From NCBI GenBank assembly GCA_021846275.1, contig JAJZBZ010000001.1, forward strand, positions 1 to 64,000: a stretch of 64,000 nt of DNA, in the 5' to 3' direction. Below the pieces are notes generated by a model, which was given only the letters and a program-made list of their open reading frames with translations, was not told the origin of the DNA and did no database searches. Below are positions 46,201 through 55,227 of the stretch, in pieces. This DNA comes from Acidobacteriota bacterium. GTDB lineage: Bacteria > Acidobacteriota > Terriglobia > Terriglobales > Acidobacteriaceae. Each line of letters starts with the position of its first letter. Position 1 is the first letter of the stretch. Position numbers and translations under genes: made by a program.

Positions 46201-46390
46201 TCTGATGACGGCGATTGCAGCCATCTGCGGCATGCTGCCGCTGGCCTTTGCCATCGGCTCCGGATCGCAGATGCTGCAACCGCTGGCAATTGGCGTGATT
46301 GGCGGGCTGACGGTCTCGGTTGCGCTTTCGGTTTTCGTCACGCCGACTGTCTACTACTGGATGACGCGCAGTCACGCGCGGACGGAGTAG
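43238..46390 (+). CDS. RND efflux permease (AcrB/MMPL-type, acriflavin resistance family)
   Basis: A 1,050-residue inner-membrane pump with twelve spans. The fourth-span motif GLVIDDAIVVVEAIV has the adjacent Asp pair of proton-driven multidrug pumps and differs from the DASIVMVEN of the metal pump at 377-3817, so a drug or organic substrate is more likely. VPISVFPETNFPRI and GAIAVIAKNGILLLD-like segments are standard. The substrate cannot be read from the sequence. The regulator, kinase, channel, adaptor and pump form one continuous rightward unit. Confidence 0.88.
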   Translation: MMMRSDAQGSGRQEESFWLDRLKMPIFFFLTALTLVGAYAALQVPISVFPETNFPRILISIDNGVMPVEQMQVTITRPIEDAVNSVPGLQLVRSTTSRGSAEVDLFFGWNSDMWLTLELVNGAISRVQQELPSTVRITTDRLMFSSFPILGYALVTDASAPKNLSQSDLWEMATYELKPPLNRVNGVSSVIVQGGQVPEYHILPNMAALEADDVTISDIVNGVDASNLIDSPGLYEDHHELILGLVGSQAHGLNDLKNLVLKTTPAGAPIHVSDVAQVVKAPMPIYTIVTANGKPAVLLSIRRQLKSNTVKVADNVTAEIATLEKKLPPGVRLIPFYDQSGLVRESIKSVRDAILIGLLLACVVLYLFLRDWRSSLVAGLVIPVTVAVTILFQWIIGQTFNLMTLGGLAAAIGLVIDDAIVVVEAIVVRRDRGESRIEAVRGTFDEITIPLIGSTITPVVVFVPLITVSGVTGTFFRALAVTMTAALLTSLLLALTWTPALSLVLLRSRGTSAPEIAAENKSPDRGVEHVGAILQRLLIAHSRALHWVLKRPLALGGICLLIVLGGYLSYSHLGSDLLPEMDEGGFILDYVAPSGSSLTETNRMLEQVEAILQATPEVEITSRRTGLQLGLAAVTEANYGDFTVKLKNKRSRSIYAIMADVRRRVRTQVPALDVEFTQVLQDNIGDLSNSPEPIQVKLFCNDQSLLNKLGPEVEKTIASIPGVVDTENGIDNTVSGPATNFEVSPVLASHYGFTPAEVIADSTAIMDGLPANNPIISNDRPYTVRVRLPEENRTSLEAIRDTVFNSSSGHTATLGSLTQITELPPQNEIYRENLQQLIVVTGRLEGSDLGGTMVKVRQAVKAMHLPPNVRVEYGGTYQEQQKSFGELLRVLALALILVFGVLLLEFRNFSAPTAILTSSLLSVAGVVFALLVTNTTFNVASFMAVIMVIGIVAKNGILLLDADEKFRKLGIAPEEAMVEAARRRLRPILMTAIAAICGMLPLAFAIGSGSQMLQPLAIGVIGGLTVSVALSVFVTPTVYYWMTRSHARTE

Positions 46391-46465
46391 TCGCGGATCG
46401 ACGCGGTCGAGGATGCAATCTACCAAGGCGAGTGGGAGAATTGCACGGTTCGTCTCCGCGTATTT

Positions 46466-47992
46466 TCAGGTCGAAATACCCTCGAAATCGCCGATGTGAA
46501 TCATGGCGGCGAGAGTGCGAATGTCGTTATGGGGTTCGCGATCCTCGTCAAGATGAGCGATGCGGCTGCGGATGAGCGCATGGGCCTGCTGAAGTTTTTT
46601 TGCGGGCTTCAGCGGCAGGCGATAGTCAAGTCCCTGCGCGGCACAGAGAAGCTCGATGGCGAGAATCCACTCCAGATTGTCCACGATGCGGCGCAGTTTG
46701 AGCGCACCGGTCATGCCCATCGAGACATGATCCTCTTTGCCGCCGGAGGTGGGCACGGAATCCGTGCTCGACGGATGAGCCAGTACCTTGCACTCGTTCA
46801 GCAGCGCCGCGGCAGTGACGTGAGCGATCATGTAGCCCGATGACAGACCGGCATCGGCGCAGAGAAATGCGGGCAACCCCTCGTTGATGTCGGGATTGAC
46901 GAGGCGGTCGATGCGGCGCTCTGAGATGCTGGCCAGATCGGTGAGCGCGATGCACGCGTAATCGAAGACATAGGAAAGCGGCGCGCCGTGGAAATTGCCG
47001 CCGGAGAGAACATCGCCGGACGCGCCATCGCTGAAGACAAGCGGATTGTCCGTTGCGGAGCCGGATTCCGTCTCCAGCACCTGACGCGCGTGAGCCAGAA
47101 CTCCGAGTACCGCGCCGTGTACCTGGGGCATGCAGCGCAGGCAGTAAGCATCCTGAACACGCGGATCGTCCGTGCGATGCGAATCGCGAATCTCGCTCTC
47201 CTGAACCAGCGCCGACAGGTGAGCCGCAGCCTGCAACTGGCCCGCATGTGGGCGTGCGGCGTGGATTCGCTCGTCAAAGGCGACAGGCGTACCCTTAAGC
47301 GCCTCCAGCGTCATCGCTCCGGCCACATTTGCAAGATGAGTGAGCCGCTGAGCACGAAGCACACTGGCCGCGCCGACTGCGGTCATCGCCTGCGTGCCGT
47401 TGAGTAGCGCAAGACCCTCCTTGGCGGCAAGCGCGATGGGCTGAAGTCCGGCTGAGCGCAGCGCCTCAGCGCCAGGCTGGCGCTGACCATCGACGATGGC
47501 CTCACCCTCGCCGATGACGACCAGAGCCAGATGGGCAAGCGGTGCCAGATCACCGCTGGCACCCACCGAGCCGCGCGCCGGGATGACGGGATGAACGCCT
47601 GCGTTCAGCATCGCAATCAGCAGTTCCACAAGCTCCACGCGCACGCCACTGAAGCCCTTGGCCAGCACGTTGGCGCGCAGCAGCAGCATGGCGCGGCTCT
47701 CTGATTCGCTGAGTGGGTCGCCAAGTCCACAGGCGTGGCTGCGCACCAGATTGGTCTGAAGTTGTGCCAGTTTTTCCCGTGCAATGCTGACGTCGGCGAG
47801 CTTGCCGAAGCCAGTGTTGACACCGTACATCGTGCGGCCAGCGGTCAGGATGGATTCAATGACGGCGCGGCTGGCCTGTATGCGCTCGCGCGCGACAGGA
47901 GCAAGAGCAACCGGCGTGAGAGACTGGGAAACACGGTGAATCTGCTCAAGCGTGAGAGGCGAGCCATCCAGCAACAGGACATCGTTCTTCAT
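46466..47992 (-). CDS. hutH: Histidine ammonia-lyase
   Basis: A 508-residue enzyme that converts histidine to urocanate, first step of histidine breakdown. The Ala145-Ser146-Gly147 triad in GSVGASGDLAPLAHLAL forms the MIO electrophile, and the Tyr motif MYGVNTGFGKLADV is conserved. The other hut genes are not in the window. The gene is divergent from an Lrp/AsnC regulator across about 100 bases, which suggests local control by amino acids. Confidence 0.95.
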   Translation of the reverse strand: MKNDVLLLDGSPLTLEQIHRVSQSLTPVALAPVARERIQASRAVIESILTAGRTMYGVNTGFGKLADVSIAREKLAQLQTNLVRSHACGLGDPLSESESRAMLLLRANVLAKGFSGVRVELVELLIAMLNAGVHPVIPARGSVGASGDLAPLAHLALVVIGEGEAIVDGQRQPGAEALRSAGLQPIALAAKEGLALLNGTQAMTAVGAASVLRAQRLTHLANVAGAMTLEALKGTPVAFDERIHAARPHAGQLQAAAHLSALVQESEIRDSHRTDDPRVQDAYCLRCMPQVHGAVLGVLAHARQVLETESGSATDNPLVFSDGASGDVLSGGNFHGAPLSYVFDYACIALTDLASISERRIDRLVNPDINEGLPAFLCADAGLSSGYMIAHVTAAALLNECKVLAHPSSTDSVPTSGGKEDHVSMGMTGALKLRRIVDNLEWILAIELLCAAQGLDYRLPLKPAKKLQQAHALIRSRIAHLDEDREPHNDIRTLAAMIHIGDFEGIST

Positions 47993-48091
47993 TTTTTCTA
48001 CGATAAGCGGCGCATTCTGAAAAGTACAGATTCTCCATGTGGTAATTTATCTTTCTGTAGTATGTTTTCACGGTGAATGGAGATTTCTACG

Positions 48092-48658
48092 ATGAATTCA
48101 ACGGATCGTCGCCCGTCGGCAACCACGCCGGATGAAGAGTCGCCGGAGATAACGGGCGAGTATGACAGCTATCTGATGGATAGCTTTGGGCGCAGCCTGC
48201 TGAAAGAGTTGCAGGAGAACAGCCGCCTGTCCGTCGCCGAGCTTTCACGGCGAGTGGGCCTGTCTGCGACAGCAACGGCGGAGCGACTGCGACAGATGGA
48301 GGAGCAAGGGATTCTGCGCTCGTACACGGTGATGATTGATCGGCTGGCGCTGGGGCTGGACGTGATGGCCTTCATCCGCATGACCTGTGACGGTCAGCAC
48401 TACTACCGGTTGATGGAGTTCATCCAGACGCTGGAGGAAGTGAGGGAGTTCCATCACCTGACGGGCGGGGACGCGTTTCTGCTGAAGGTGACGACGACAT
48501 CGATGAGCGCGCTGGAGGCTCTGATAGAAGCGCTGCTGCCATATGGGAATCCAGTCACCAGTCTGGTGCTTTCGACGCCGATTGAGGCGCGACCCTATAA
48601 CGTAACTGGAAACCTGACTTCAGCACCGCGCCGGAATCGCGCAGCGCGCCGACGCTGA
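48092..48658 (+). CDS. Lrp/AsnC-family transcriptional regulator
   Basis: A 188-residue regulator. After an acidic N-terminal extension of about 30 residues (longer than typical Lrp) comes the AsnC helix-turn-helix (GRSLLKELQENSRLSVAELSRRVGLS) and the ligand-binding RAM domain (VREFHHLTGGDAFLLKVTT). Start at 48092 is preferred over 48077 because GGAG lies nine bases upstream. Probably controls divergent hutH. Its 3' end overlaps the convergent ATP-grasp gene by 39 bp. Confidence 0.85.
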   Translation: MNSTDRRPSATTPDEESPEITGEYDSYLMDSFGRSLLKELQENSRLSVAELSRRVGLSATATAERLRQMEEQGILRSYTVMIDRLALGLDVMAFIRMTCDGQHYYRLMEFIQTLEEVREFHHLTGGDAFLLKVTTTSMSALEALIEALLPYGNPVTSLVLSTPIEARPYNVTGNLTSAPRRNRAARRR

Positions 48659-49810
48659 GCGTTCGCGGAGCATGGCGTGAAACGCGGAGTAGATGCGATC
48701 GACAGCCACGCGGCGATAATCCCAGAGCGGGTCGTCGGGCGGCCGAAGCACGGCCATGTTGGCGTTGGCCTCAAAGAGCAGAATGCGCGGGGCTGCATTG
48801 GATCGAGCAGCTTGGCATGAGCTTGAGTCGGACTCACTGCGCACCACGTCTCCGAAGTCCAGACCGAAGTCGATGCCTCCGTAATCAAGGTCCAGCGCGC
48901 GCTGAATACGTTGCAGCGTGGCGAGCACGGCAGAGCCCAACACCTCGTCCATGGCCGCGAGAAAACGCGCGTCCTCCAGCCGATGTGCCGCATTCGCAGC
49001 CATCTCCGCAGAAAAAAAATGGACCTTCCAATCGCTGGAAACGGCCAGGTGTACGGGATACATCTGACCATCCAGAAAAAGTACGCGATATTTGCGACAC
49101 CATCCATCGCCGGAGCGTGTGGGCAAGTGCTCGACGAGCAGAATCTCGTCACCAGGAAGCTGCGCCAGAGATATTGGCAGGTCTTCGAAGCGGTCCAGGC
49201 GCAGGCAGTTCTGCCCCATGTGAAAGCCCGGCGCGCGCAGCAGGATCGGCAGTTGCAGAGAGTGACGCTCCAGCAGCTCAGGCAGCGTGTCCGGGCCAAG
49301 CTCATCGCGTTGGACGCGAAGGGTGTGCGCCGTTCGCACACCGGGCAGCAGGCGCAGCCGCGCTGCGTTCTGAGCGCGAGACGTGAGCCGCACGGTGGCT
49401 GGCGCATTCAGGACGGGAGCCGTGATGGTGGCAAGAATTCGTTCCGCCTGCGCCAGCGCATCGCCGCGAACATCGGCGTCGCCGATGGCGTTGAGAACGA
49501 GATCGTGCTCAGGCAGCGGCAGGTCCGGCTGCCAGAACTCGACAAGAAGAATATGCACGGCAAAGAGCTTGTCATCCAGAAAACGATGGATAAGCGCGTT
49601 GCCTGCAAGGATCGATTGCAGCACAAGTACGCGCGCGAGAGGCACAGAACCGTGGAACGGCAGTGCTACCCAGGCCCGCAAGTCAAGCGCACGGCCAAGC
49701 TGTGCTGCTGCATCGTGCATCCTGCCGGACTGGCGCAGTTGGTGAAATGCAGCGAGGTGTGCGGAGCGATCCGCTGAAGTGATCCTCGGCGTGGAGAGTT
49801 CCGCAGTCAC
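48620..49810 (-). CDS. ATP-grasp-like protein of unknown function
   Basis: A 396-residue protein without signal peptide. The C-terminal half carries ATP-grasp-type features: EILLVEHLPTR near the nucleotide site, DLDYGGIDFGLDFG, and the terminal FEANANMAVLRPP, where E-x-N is the usual metal-binding pair. A preceding segment (PVLNAPATVRLTSRAQNAARL) also fits this group. The N-terminus is helical (TPR-like). Members ligate carboxylates to amines or phosphates in peptide or antibiotic synthesis; no substrate is known here. It is the only leftward gene between hutH and mqnE. Confidence 0.55.
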   Translation of the reverse strand: MTAELSTPRITSADRSAHLAAFHQLRQSGRMHDAAAQLGRALDLRAWVALPFHGSVPLARVLVLQSILAGNALIHRFLDDKLFAVHILLVEFWQPDLPLPEHDLVLNAIGDADVRGDALAQAERILATITAPVLNAPATVRLTSRAQNAARLRLLPGVRTAHTLRVQRDELGPDTLPELLERHSLQLPILLRAPGFHMGQNCLRLDRFEDLPISLAQLPGDEILLVEHLPTRSGDGWCRKYRVLFLDGQMYPVHLAVSSDWKVHFFSAEMAANAAHRLEDARFLAAMDEVLGSAVLATLQRIQRALDLDYGGIDFGLDFGDVVRSESDSSSCQAARSNAAPRILLFEANANMAVLRPPDDPLWDYRRVAVDRIYSAFHAMLRERSASARCAIPARC

Positions 49811-49855
49811 ATGTACCTGCCTGCGAAAAGCTTAAGGCGGAAGTGACTGCGAGCC

Positions 49856-49891
49856 TGCGGAAAAAACCAACGGGAATGCGCGCGATTCCCG
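49856..49891 (-). terminator. Terminator of mqnE
   Basis: CGGGAAT pairs with ATTCCCG over a GC loop (49871-49891). Read leftward after the mqnE stop it is followed by TTGGTTTTTT, which fits rho-independent termination. Confidence 0.65.
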
Positions 49892-49941
49892 CTTTGGATT
49901 GTAGAAACCGATGGATTCCGCGTGACCCGGTGCAACCGAGG

Positions 49942-51087
49942 CTAGACGGCGATCAGGAAGCTGTCTTCTGTGCGCGTGACGGCATGGTAGAGCGTGTCGC
50001 GCTCAACCGGCACACGGCCCGCCTCGGTGATGAGTCGGCAGAGTTGCTTGCGCGTCATGCCCTGTGGCGTCTTTGCACCGGCATCGTGATAGATTTTCTC
50101 TTCGATGACCGTGCCGTCGAGGTCGTCCGCTCCGAATCGCAAAGCGATCTGCGCGATCTTCGGTGTCATCATCTGCCAGTAGGCCTTGATGTGAGCAAAG
50201 TTATCGAGCAACAGGCGACTGACGGCGATCTGGCGAATATCGGTGAGACCAGTGGTTACGGGAAGGTGGTCGAGTGCTGTGTTTGCTGGGTGAAAGGCAA
50301 GCGGAATGAAGGTCTGGAAGCCGCCGGTCTCATCCTGAACCTCGCGCAGGCGCAGGATGTGATCGACGCGGTCAGCGTCCGACTCAATGTGTCCGTAGAG
50401 CATGGTGGCGTTGGAGCGGAAGCCGAGCCGGTGGGCGAGTCGCGCCGTGTCCAGCCACTCCTGGCCGTCGATCTTGTGGTCGCAGATGACGCTGCGCACG
50501 TGGGGTGCGAAAATCTCCGCTCCGCCACCGGGCATGGAGTCCACGCCCGCTTCGTGCATGCGCAGCAGCGTCTGTTCAATGGTCAGTTTTGCGCGCCGGG
50601 CTAAAAATGCGACCTCAACCATGGTGAAGGCTTTGATGTGAACCTTTGGAAAGCGCTCCTTGAGTCCGCGCACCAGGTCAAGGAAGTATTCAAAAGGCAG
50701 ATCGGGATGAAGTCCGCCGACGATGTGGAACTCGGTGACTGCTTCCGAGTATCCGGAGGCCGCCGTCTCCCATGCCTCTTCGAGCGCCATCGTGTATCCG
50801 GCGGAATCGCCTTTTTTGCGGCCAAAGGCGCAGAGCCGGCAACTGGCCACGCAGACGTTGGTCGGATTGATGTGGCGATTGACGTTGAAGTAGGTCACAT
50901 CGCCGTGCATGCGCTCGCGAACGAAATTGGCAAGCCAGCCCACGGCAAGCACGTCGGAGGAGCGGTAGAGCGCCAGGCCATCGTCGAAGCTGAGTCGCTC
51001 ACCGGCGAGCACACGGTCGGCAATCGGTTTGAGCGCAGCGTCGTGGGTGCGAAATGGATGACGTTCCGTGCTTGTCTCGCTCTGCAT
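49942..51087 (-). CDS. mqnE: Aminofutalosine synthase MqnE (radical SAM)
   Basis: A 381-residue radical SAM enzyme. The cluster motif is CVASCRLC (CX3CX2C) in INPTNVCVASCRLCAFGR, followed by the MqnE/MqnC-type GYTMALEEAW and HIVGGLHPDLPFEY. It makes aminofutalosine from dehydrochorismate plus SAM in the futalosine pathway to menaquinone. The ATG at 51087 has AGGAG nine bases upstream; a GTG six codons earlier is also possible. Other mqn genes are outside the window. Confidence 0.9.
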   Translation of the reverse strand: MQSETSTERHPFRTHDAALKPIADRVLAGERLSFDDGLALYRSSDVLAVGWLANFVRERMHGDVTYFNVNRHINPTNVCVASCRLCAFGRKKGDSAGYTMALEEAWETAASGYSEAVTEFHIVGGLHPDLPFEYFLDLVRGLKERFPKVHIKAFTMVEVAFLARRAKLTIEQTLLRMHEAGVDSMPGGGAEIFAPHVRSVICDHKIDGQEWLDTARLAHRLGFRSNATMLYGHIESDADRVDHILRLREVQDETGGFQTFIPLAFHPANTALDHLPVTTGLTDIRQIAVSRLLLDNFAHIKAYWQMMTPKIAQIALRFGADDLDGTVIEEKIYHDAGAKTPQGMTRKQLCRLITEAGRVPVERDTLYHAVTRTEDSFLIAV

Positions 51088-51192
51088 CTCTTTGGACTCC
51101 TGCACTCTTGATGATAATGGAAATCCGAAGCCGCGAACAGAACAGTAACACTCCGTTTCGATGACGTACTCCGAACAAAATTCATCCCAGAA

Positions 51193-53214
51193 TCATTTCG
51201 GGGCGGAATGCGTATCCGCGGAATGCGCGATGACGCCGTTCTGCATGGTTGCGGCAAACCATTCACTGCCCATGGCGCGAACGCGATAGAGCGGATAGCC
51301 GGTGTCGATGCTGGTGTGCAGAAAAGTCTTTTCGTCAATGACGAGCAGGCGAGTATCCAGGCGCGATCCGGCAAGAACCTTTCCGGTGGCCGGATCCATG
51401 CTCAGGTCGTCCATGAAGTGGAACGGCAGGCGATCCAGCCAGAACCAGCTTTTGCCGTGGTCGCGCGAGACATAAACGCCATCGGCGGCACCGAGCCAGA
51501 GGTCACCGTTCGGAGCGATCATGACGGCGTGGATGGTGCGGATGCGCGACGGAAGCGGCATCGGATCCCAGTGCTGGCCATGGTCGGTCGAGAAGACAGC
51601 GCCCTCACGGCGCACGGCCACCATCCAGTCGCTGGTCGCGGCAACGGATTCATACGCTTCGGCTCCATAGCCGATGCCGCCCTGCCAGCTTTTGCCCTCG
51701 TCGATGCTGGTGAACAGCCCCTCGTCGGTCGCGGCGAGCCAGGTATCGGTCGATGCATCAAGCGCCGCAACGCGGGCGCTCAACTCGCGCGGCGGCAGCG
51801 TGAACTGCTGCATGCGATCAACCACCCGGCCGTTGACGCGCGTGGAGACGATGCGAGAACCGCGATTGACGATGTCGCTTTGCATCTGCCAGCGGCGAGT
51901 TCCGTCCGGCTGCGCGACAAGACGGAAGATGCCGTGACTCGTTCCAGCCAGAACGGCTCCATCCTGCGACTGGCTGAGAGCGAAGACATCGCGCCCGTCG
52001 AGACCGTCCGCAATCTGATGCCAGCTTGCGCCCTGATCGGCTGTGGCGTAAACGCCGCCATGCAGCTTGTCATTGACAATCCCGGCCAGCATCTCCGGGT
52101 GAGCCGTGCGGGTGACTAGCAGTGAGCCTACCTTGCGCGACGAAAAGCCCTCATTCGACGGCGCGAAGGAGTGGCCATCGTCATCGCTGGCGAGGACGCC
52201 GCCACGATCCGTGGCGAGCAGCAGGCGGCCACGCTTCGAGGAGTCGAGATAGATGTCATTGATGATGAGGTCGGAGCCGGTGAGCAAATGCCAGGTGCGT
52301 CCCGCGTCCTCAGTCCGATAGAGGCCCTCAGTTGTGCCCGCATAAACGACGGCGCGGTTATGCGGATCCTGGCGCAGGACGCGCGTTCGGCGCGCCGTGG
52401 ACGGAATGCCCTGTACCTTGTGAAAAAGATCGCCGCCGGTTTCACTTTTGTAAATACCGGAGCAGGCGCTGATGTAGACCGTTCGCGCCTGATGCGGATC
52501 GATGATGATGGAAAAGACATCGGAGTCATCAATGACGCCGCGCTTGATGTTCTTCCAGCTTTTGCCGCCGTCGTCGGTCTTCCAGGGCAGGTGCCAGGTT
52601 CCGGCGTAGATCACATCGGGGTCGCGCGGATCAATGGCCAGCGACTCGACCTCATGAATCTCTCTGCTGCCGACAGGGCTGATCTGTTGCCAGTGGAGGC
52701 CTCGATCCTGGCTGCGAAAGATGCCCTGTAACGTGCCTGCGACCAGGATTCGCGGATCGGCGGAAGACTGCGCCAAAGAGCGGATCGACTGGCCGTCCAT
52801 ATCCGGGATCGAGCGCCAGGAATGTCCGCTGTCTTCGCTGAGAAAAAAACCGCCATCGGGCTGATCGTCGCGCCAGACGGCCGCGTAGAGGTGCCGCGGA
52901 ATCTCCGGATCAACGATGATGTGATCGACGATGTAGTTGTCCATTGAGCGTGGGTTGAAAGCAATATGACTCAGGCGATGCCAGCTAGCGCCGCCATCCT
53001 GTGACTCGTAAACCCAGCTTGAGGTGCCGCCGAGATACAGGTGCTCAGGGTTTGCCGGATCTGACGCGAAAGTGCGTGCATCGCCGCCATCCGGGCCGAT
53101 TGTCCTCCAGAGAGATGGTTGTAATTGAGCATGGGAAAAAAGCGAGAGTGCAGAAAAAAGCAGAAGAAAAACAGTCCATCGGGAAGCACCCCGAGAATTA
53201 CTCAAACGATCCAT
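51193..53214 (-). CDS. Secreted sortilin/BNR-type beta-propeller protein
   Basis: About 673 residues: signal peptide (WTVFLLLFSALSLFSHAQ) then repeated blades with the BNR/Asp-box form SxDxGxxW, for example SQDGGASWHRL, SEDSGHSWRSI, TDDGGKSWKNI, TEDAGRTWHLL, SIDEGKSWQGG and STDHGQHWDPM. Such Vps10/Ycf48-type propellers occur in sialidase-like, glycosidase and assembly proteins, but no active-site residue set is evident. No operon partner. ATG at 53214 is used; a TTG sits one codon before. Confidence 0.7.
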   Translation of the reverse strand: MDRLSNSRGASRWTVFLLLFSALSLFSHAQLQPSLWRTIGPDGGDARTFASDPANPEHLYLGGTSSWVYESQDGGASWHRLSHIAFNPRSMDNYIVDHIIVDPEIPRHLYAAVWRDDQPDGGFFLSEDSGHSWRSIPDMDGQSIRSLAQSSADPRILVAGTLQGIFRSQDRGLHWQQISPVGSREIHEVESLAIDPRDPDVIYAGTWHLPWKTDDGGKSWKNIKRGVIDDSDVFSIIIDPHQARTVYISACSGIYKSETGGDLFHKVQGIPSTARRTRVLRQDPHNRAVVYAGTTEGLYRTEDAGRTWHLLTGSDLIINDIYLDSSKRGRLLLATDRGGVLASDDDGHSFAPSNEGFSSRKVGSLLVTRTAHPEMLAGIVNDKLHGGVYATADQGASWHQIADGLDGRDVFALSQSQDGAVLAGTSHGIFRLVAQPDGTRRWQMQSDIVNRGSRIVSTRVNGRVVDRMQQFTLPPRELSARVAALDASTDTWLAATDEGLFTSIDEGKSWQGGIGYGAEAYESVAATSDWMVAVRREGAVFSTDHGQHWDPMPLPSRIRTIHAVMIAPNGDLWLGAADGVYVSRDHGKSWFWLDRLPFHFMDDLSMDPATGKVLAGSRLDTRLLVIDEKTFLHTSIDTGYPLYRVRAMGSEWFAATMQNGVIAHSADTHSAPK

Positions 53215-53261
53215 CAACGCACGTTGCTCCCGAGAAAATCACTCCGCAAACAGGGGCGGAT

Positions 53262-53295
53262 GGAAAAAGGGACCGGCCGTTGAGAGGCCAGTCCC
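53262..53295 (-). terminator. Terminator of the OmpA-like gene
   Basis: GGGACCGGCC and GGCCAGTCCC pair with one mismatch around GTTGAGA (53269-53295). Leftward it is followed by TTTTTCC. Confidence 0.7.
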
Positions 53296-53355
53296 AGATA
53301 AGTTGCGGCGGAGCCTGTGCAGGGAAGGATGGTTGATCCCTCCCTGTCAGCTTCA

Positions 53356-55002
53356 CTAGTTGGAGGACTTCTTCGCGGAGTGGTGACGCTCCGGAAGCGG
53401 CTTGCGAGCCTGCGGCTGGACATCGCCGCTGACAGGAGTAACACCGCTCACATCGAAGTTCGCGCCGGACGGAATCAGGTAGTCCTGAGCCGTCTGAGAA
53501 TCATCGGAGCCAGAGTAGGCGCTGATGCGGGCGGCATCAATTCCCTTCTCGGTGACCAGATAATCCTTGGCGTTAACTGCGCGCTGAGCCGCGTCGTCGA
53601 TCATGACCGCGTGCTTTTTGGGATGCTTCGGCATCGTCTTCTCGTCGGAGGTTGCATTGCCGACGATGGCGAGCTTGGCATCGGACTGCTGCTGCATGGT
53701 GAGCGCGATATCATCGAGGCAGGCCTTGGCCTCGTTGTCCACGCGAGTCGGACGCTTCTTGTCCTTATCGAAGCTAAGCGAGCACAGCGAGGAAATCTTC
53801 GGAGCCGGAACAACAGGCGCTTCGATATTCACCGACGTGTTCGCCGTCGCCGTCTGACCCTTGTCGTCCGTCACTGTACAGGTGATTGTCGCCGAACCGC
53901 TGGGAGCACCTGCGGCGGAATACGTGGCCGAGGAGCCGGAGCCGCTGACCGTACCGGCGGAAGCCGAGTAGCTGTAGGTCAGAGGACGATTCTGCGGGCT
54001 GACACCGGTCGCCGAGATCGTGCTGGTGCCATTGGTCTGAATCGTGGTCGGGTTAGCCGAGCAGCTCACGGTGGGTGGCTCAAACTGTTTGATCGTATAC
54101 TGTGTCGAGCAGTCCGCCGTCTGACCGGCCTTGCCGCCTTCGCTCACGGTCGCTTTTGCCGTATAGGTACCGGGAGCCAGGCTGGCTGTGTTCACCTTGG
54201 CGCTCTCGTCCATGCCGCTGACGCCATCGCCGCTCCAGGTGTAGGCGGCTTTCTTCTTCGGATTCAGGTTTGTTGCCGTTGCCGTCAGGCTGATCGGCTC
54301 GCCGGGAAATACCGTGCTGGGGCCGTTGACCGAGCAGGCCAGTGTAACCGGCGGCGTATAGATGCTGCCGATGTGATACACCAGGCCGCCACTCAGACGG
54401 GCGGCATCGATGTTCGCCCGACCGCCGTAGACTACCGGGCCCCAGTCAGCATGCATGTACATGAAATCGGCTTGGAAGAGCCGAATAGCCAGCCTATGAT
54501 TGAGCAGAGGCGTCTCGTAGTCCATGCCGCCGCCGGCGGTGAGTGCCGGTCCGAGCTTCAGCGGCTCATGATCCGGTCCGCTGATGTCGGCAGCACCGAC
54601 GAGGGCATGCACGAAAGGCGTAATGTCGCCCATCGGGAACCGGCTGATGACGCCACCGGAGTAAGTATAAAAGTTGTTGGAGTTGCCGCTGGACATATCC
54701 GGATGCGCGCCAATTTCGCCCTGCAATCCGAGATATTTGTTGAAGTAGTAGGCAACACTGCCAATTGCGCCTTCATTCACCGCGTGGTAGTTGAAGTCTT
54801 CCGCAGTTCCGCCCGGCTGCGTTGCAGAGACAGTGCCATGCGGGGCAAGGTAGCTGTACCCGGCAAAGATGTCCCAGCGGGATGGTCCGGCGGGAGCATT
54901 CTTTTTCGCCTGCGCGTTGGACTGCGCGAGTGCGGACACGCCCGCCAGAGAAACGGCAAGGCCCGCAGCCAGCACAGCAGTTTGAATCTTCTTCATGTTC
55001 AT
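53356..55002 (-). CDS. Outer-membrane protein: N-terminal beta-barrel, Ig-like repeats, OmpA C-terminal domain
   Basis: A 548-residue exported protein with signal MKKIQTAVLAAGLAVSLAG. About residues 35-215 resemble an eight-stranded outer-membrane barrel (WDIFAGYSYLAP, aromatic strands such as FNYHAVNEGAIGSVAYYF). Residues 215-400 are Cys-containing PKD/Ig-like repeats (TCTVTDDKGQTA). The last 140 match the OmpA C-terminal peptidoglycan domain with the Arg in DAAQRAVNAKDYLVTEKGI. It anchors the outer membrane to the wall. GGAGG stands five bases before ATG 55002. A terminator follows. Confidence 0.75.
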   Translation of the reverse strand: MNMKKIQTAVLAAGLAVSLAGVSALAQSNAQAKKNAPAGPSRWDIFAGYSYLAPHGTVSATQPGGTAEDFNYHAVNEGAIGSVAYYFNKYLGLQGEIGAHPDMSSGNSNNFYTYSGGVISRFPMGDITPFVHALVGAADISGPDHEPLKLGPALTAGGGMDYETPLLNHRLAIRLFQADFMYMHADWGPVVYGGRANIDAARLSGGLVYHIGSIYTPPVTLACSVNGPSTVFPGEPISLTATATNLNPKKKAAYTWSGDGVSGMDESAKVNTASLAPGTYTAKATVSEGGKAGQTADCSTQYTIKQFEPPTVSCSANPTTIQTNGTSTISATGVSPQNRPLTYSYSASAGTVSGSGSSATYSAAGAPSGSATITCTVTDDKGQTATANTSVNIEAPVVPAPKISSLCSLSFDKDKKRPTRVDNEAKACLDDIALTMQQQSDAKLAIVGNATSDEKTMPKHPKKHAVMIDDAAQRAVNAKDYLVTEKGIDAARISAYSGSDDSQTAQDYLIPSGANFDVSGVTPVSGDVQPQARKPLPERHHSAKKSSN

Positions 55003-55227
55003 CTCATCCTCCGCAACCAATTTTTTGTACTTTGGTGCATGATTCCATTGTTTTGTCGCGGGCCAACGCCTGGGGACTGAACGAGACAGCCTCGCGCCAC
55101 TGCCCTAATAACAAAATATGCCACTCAGAATGTACCACATGCCAACGCTTCAGCTTACTACTTTCTTGGCATCGGTCCAACCATGATCAACACTTTACCG
55201 CATGCCATCGACCAAAAAGCCACCTGA

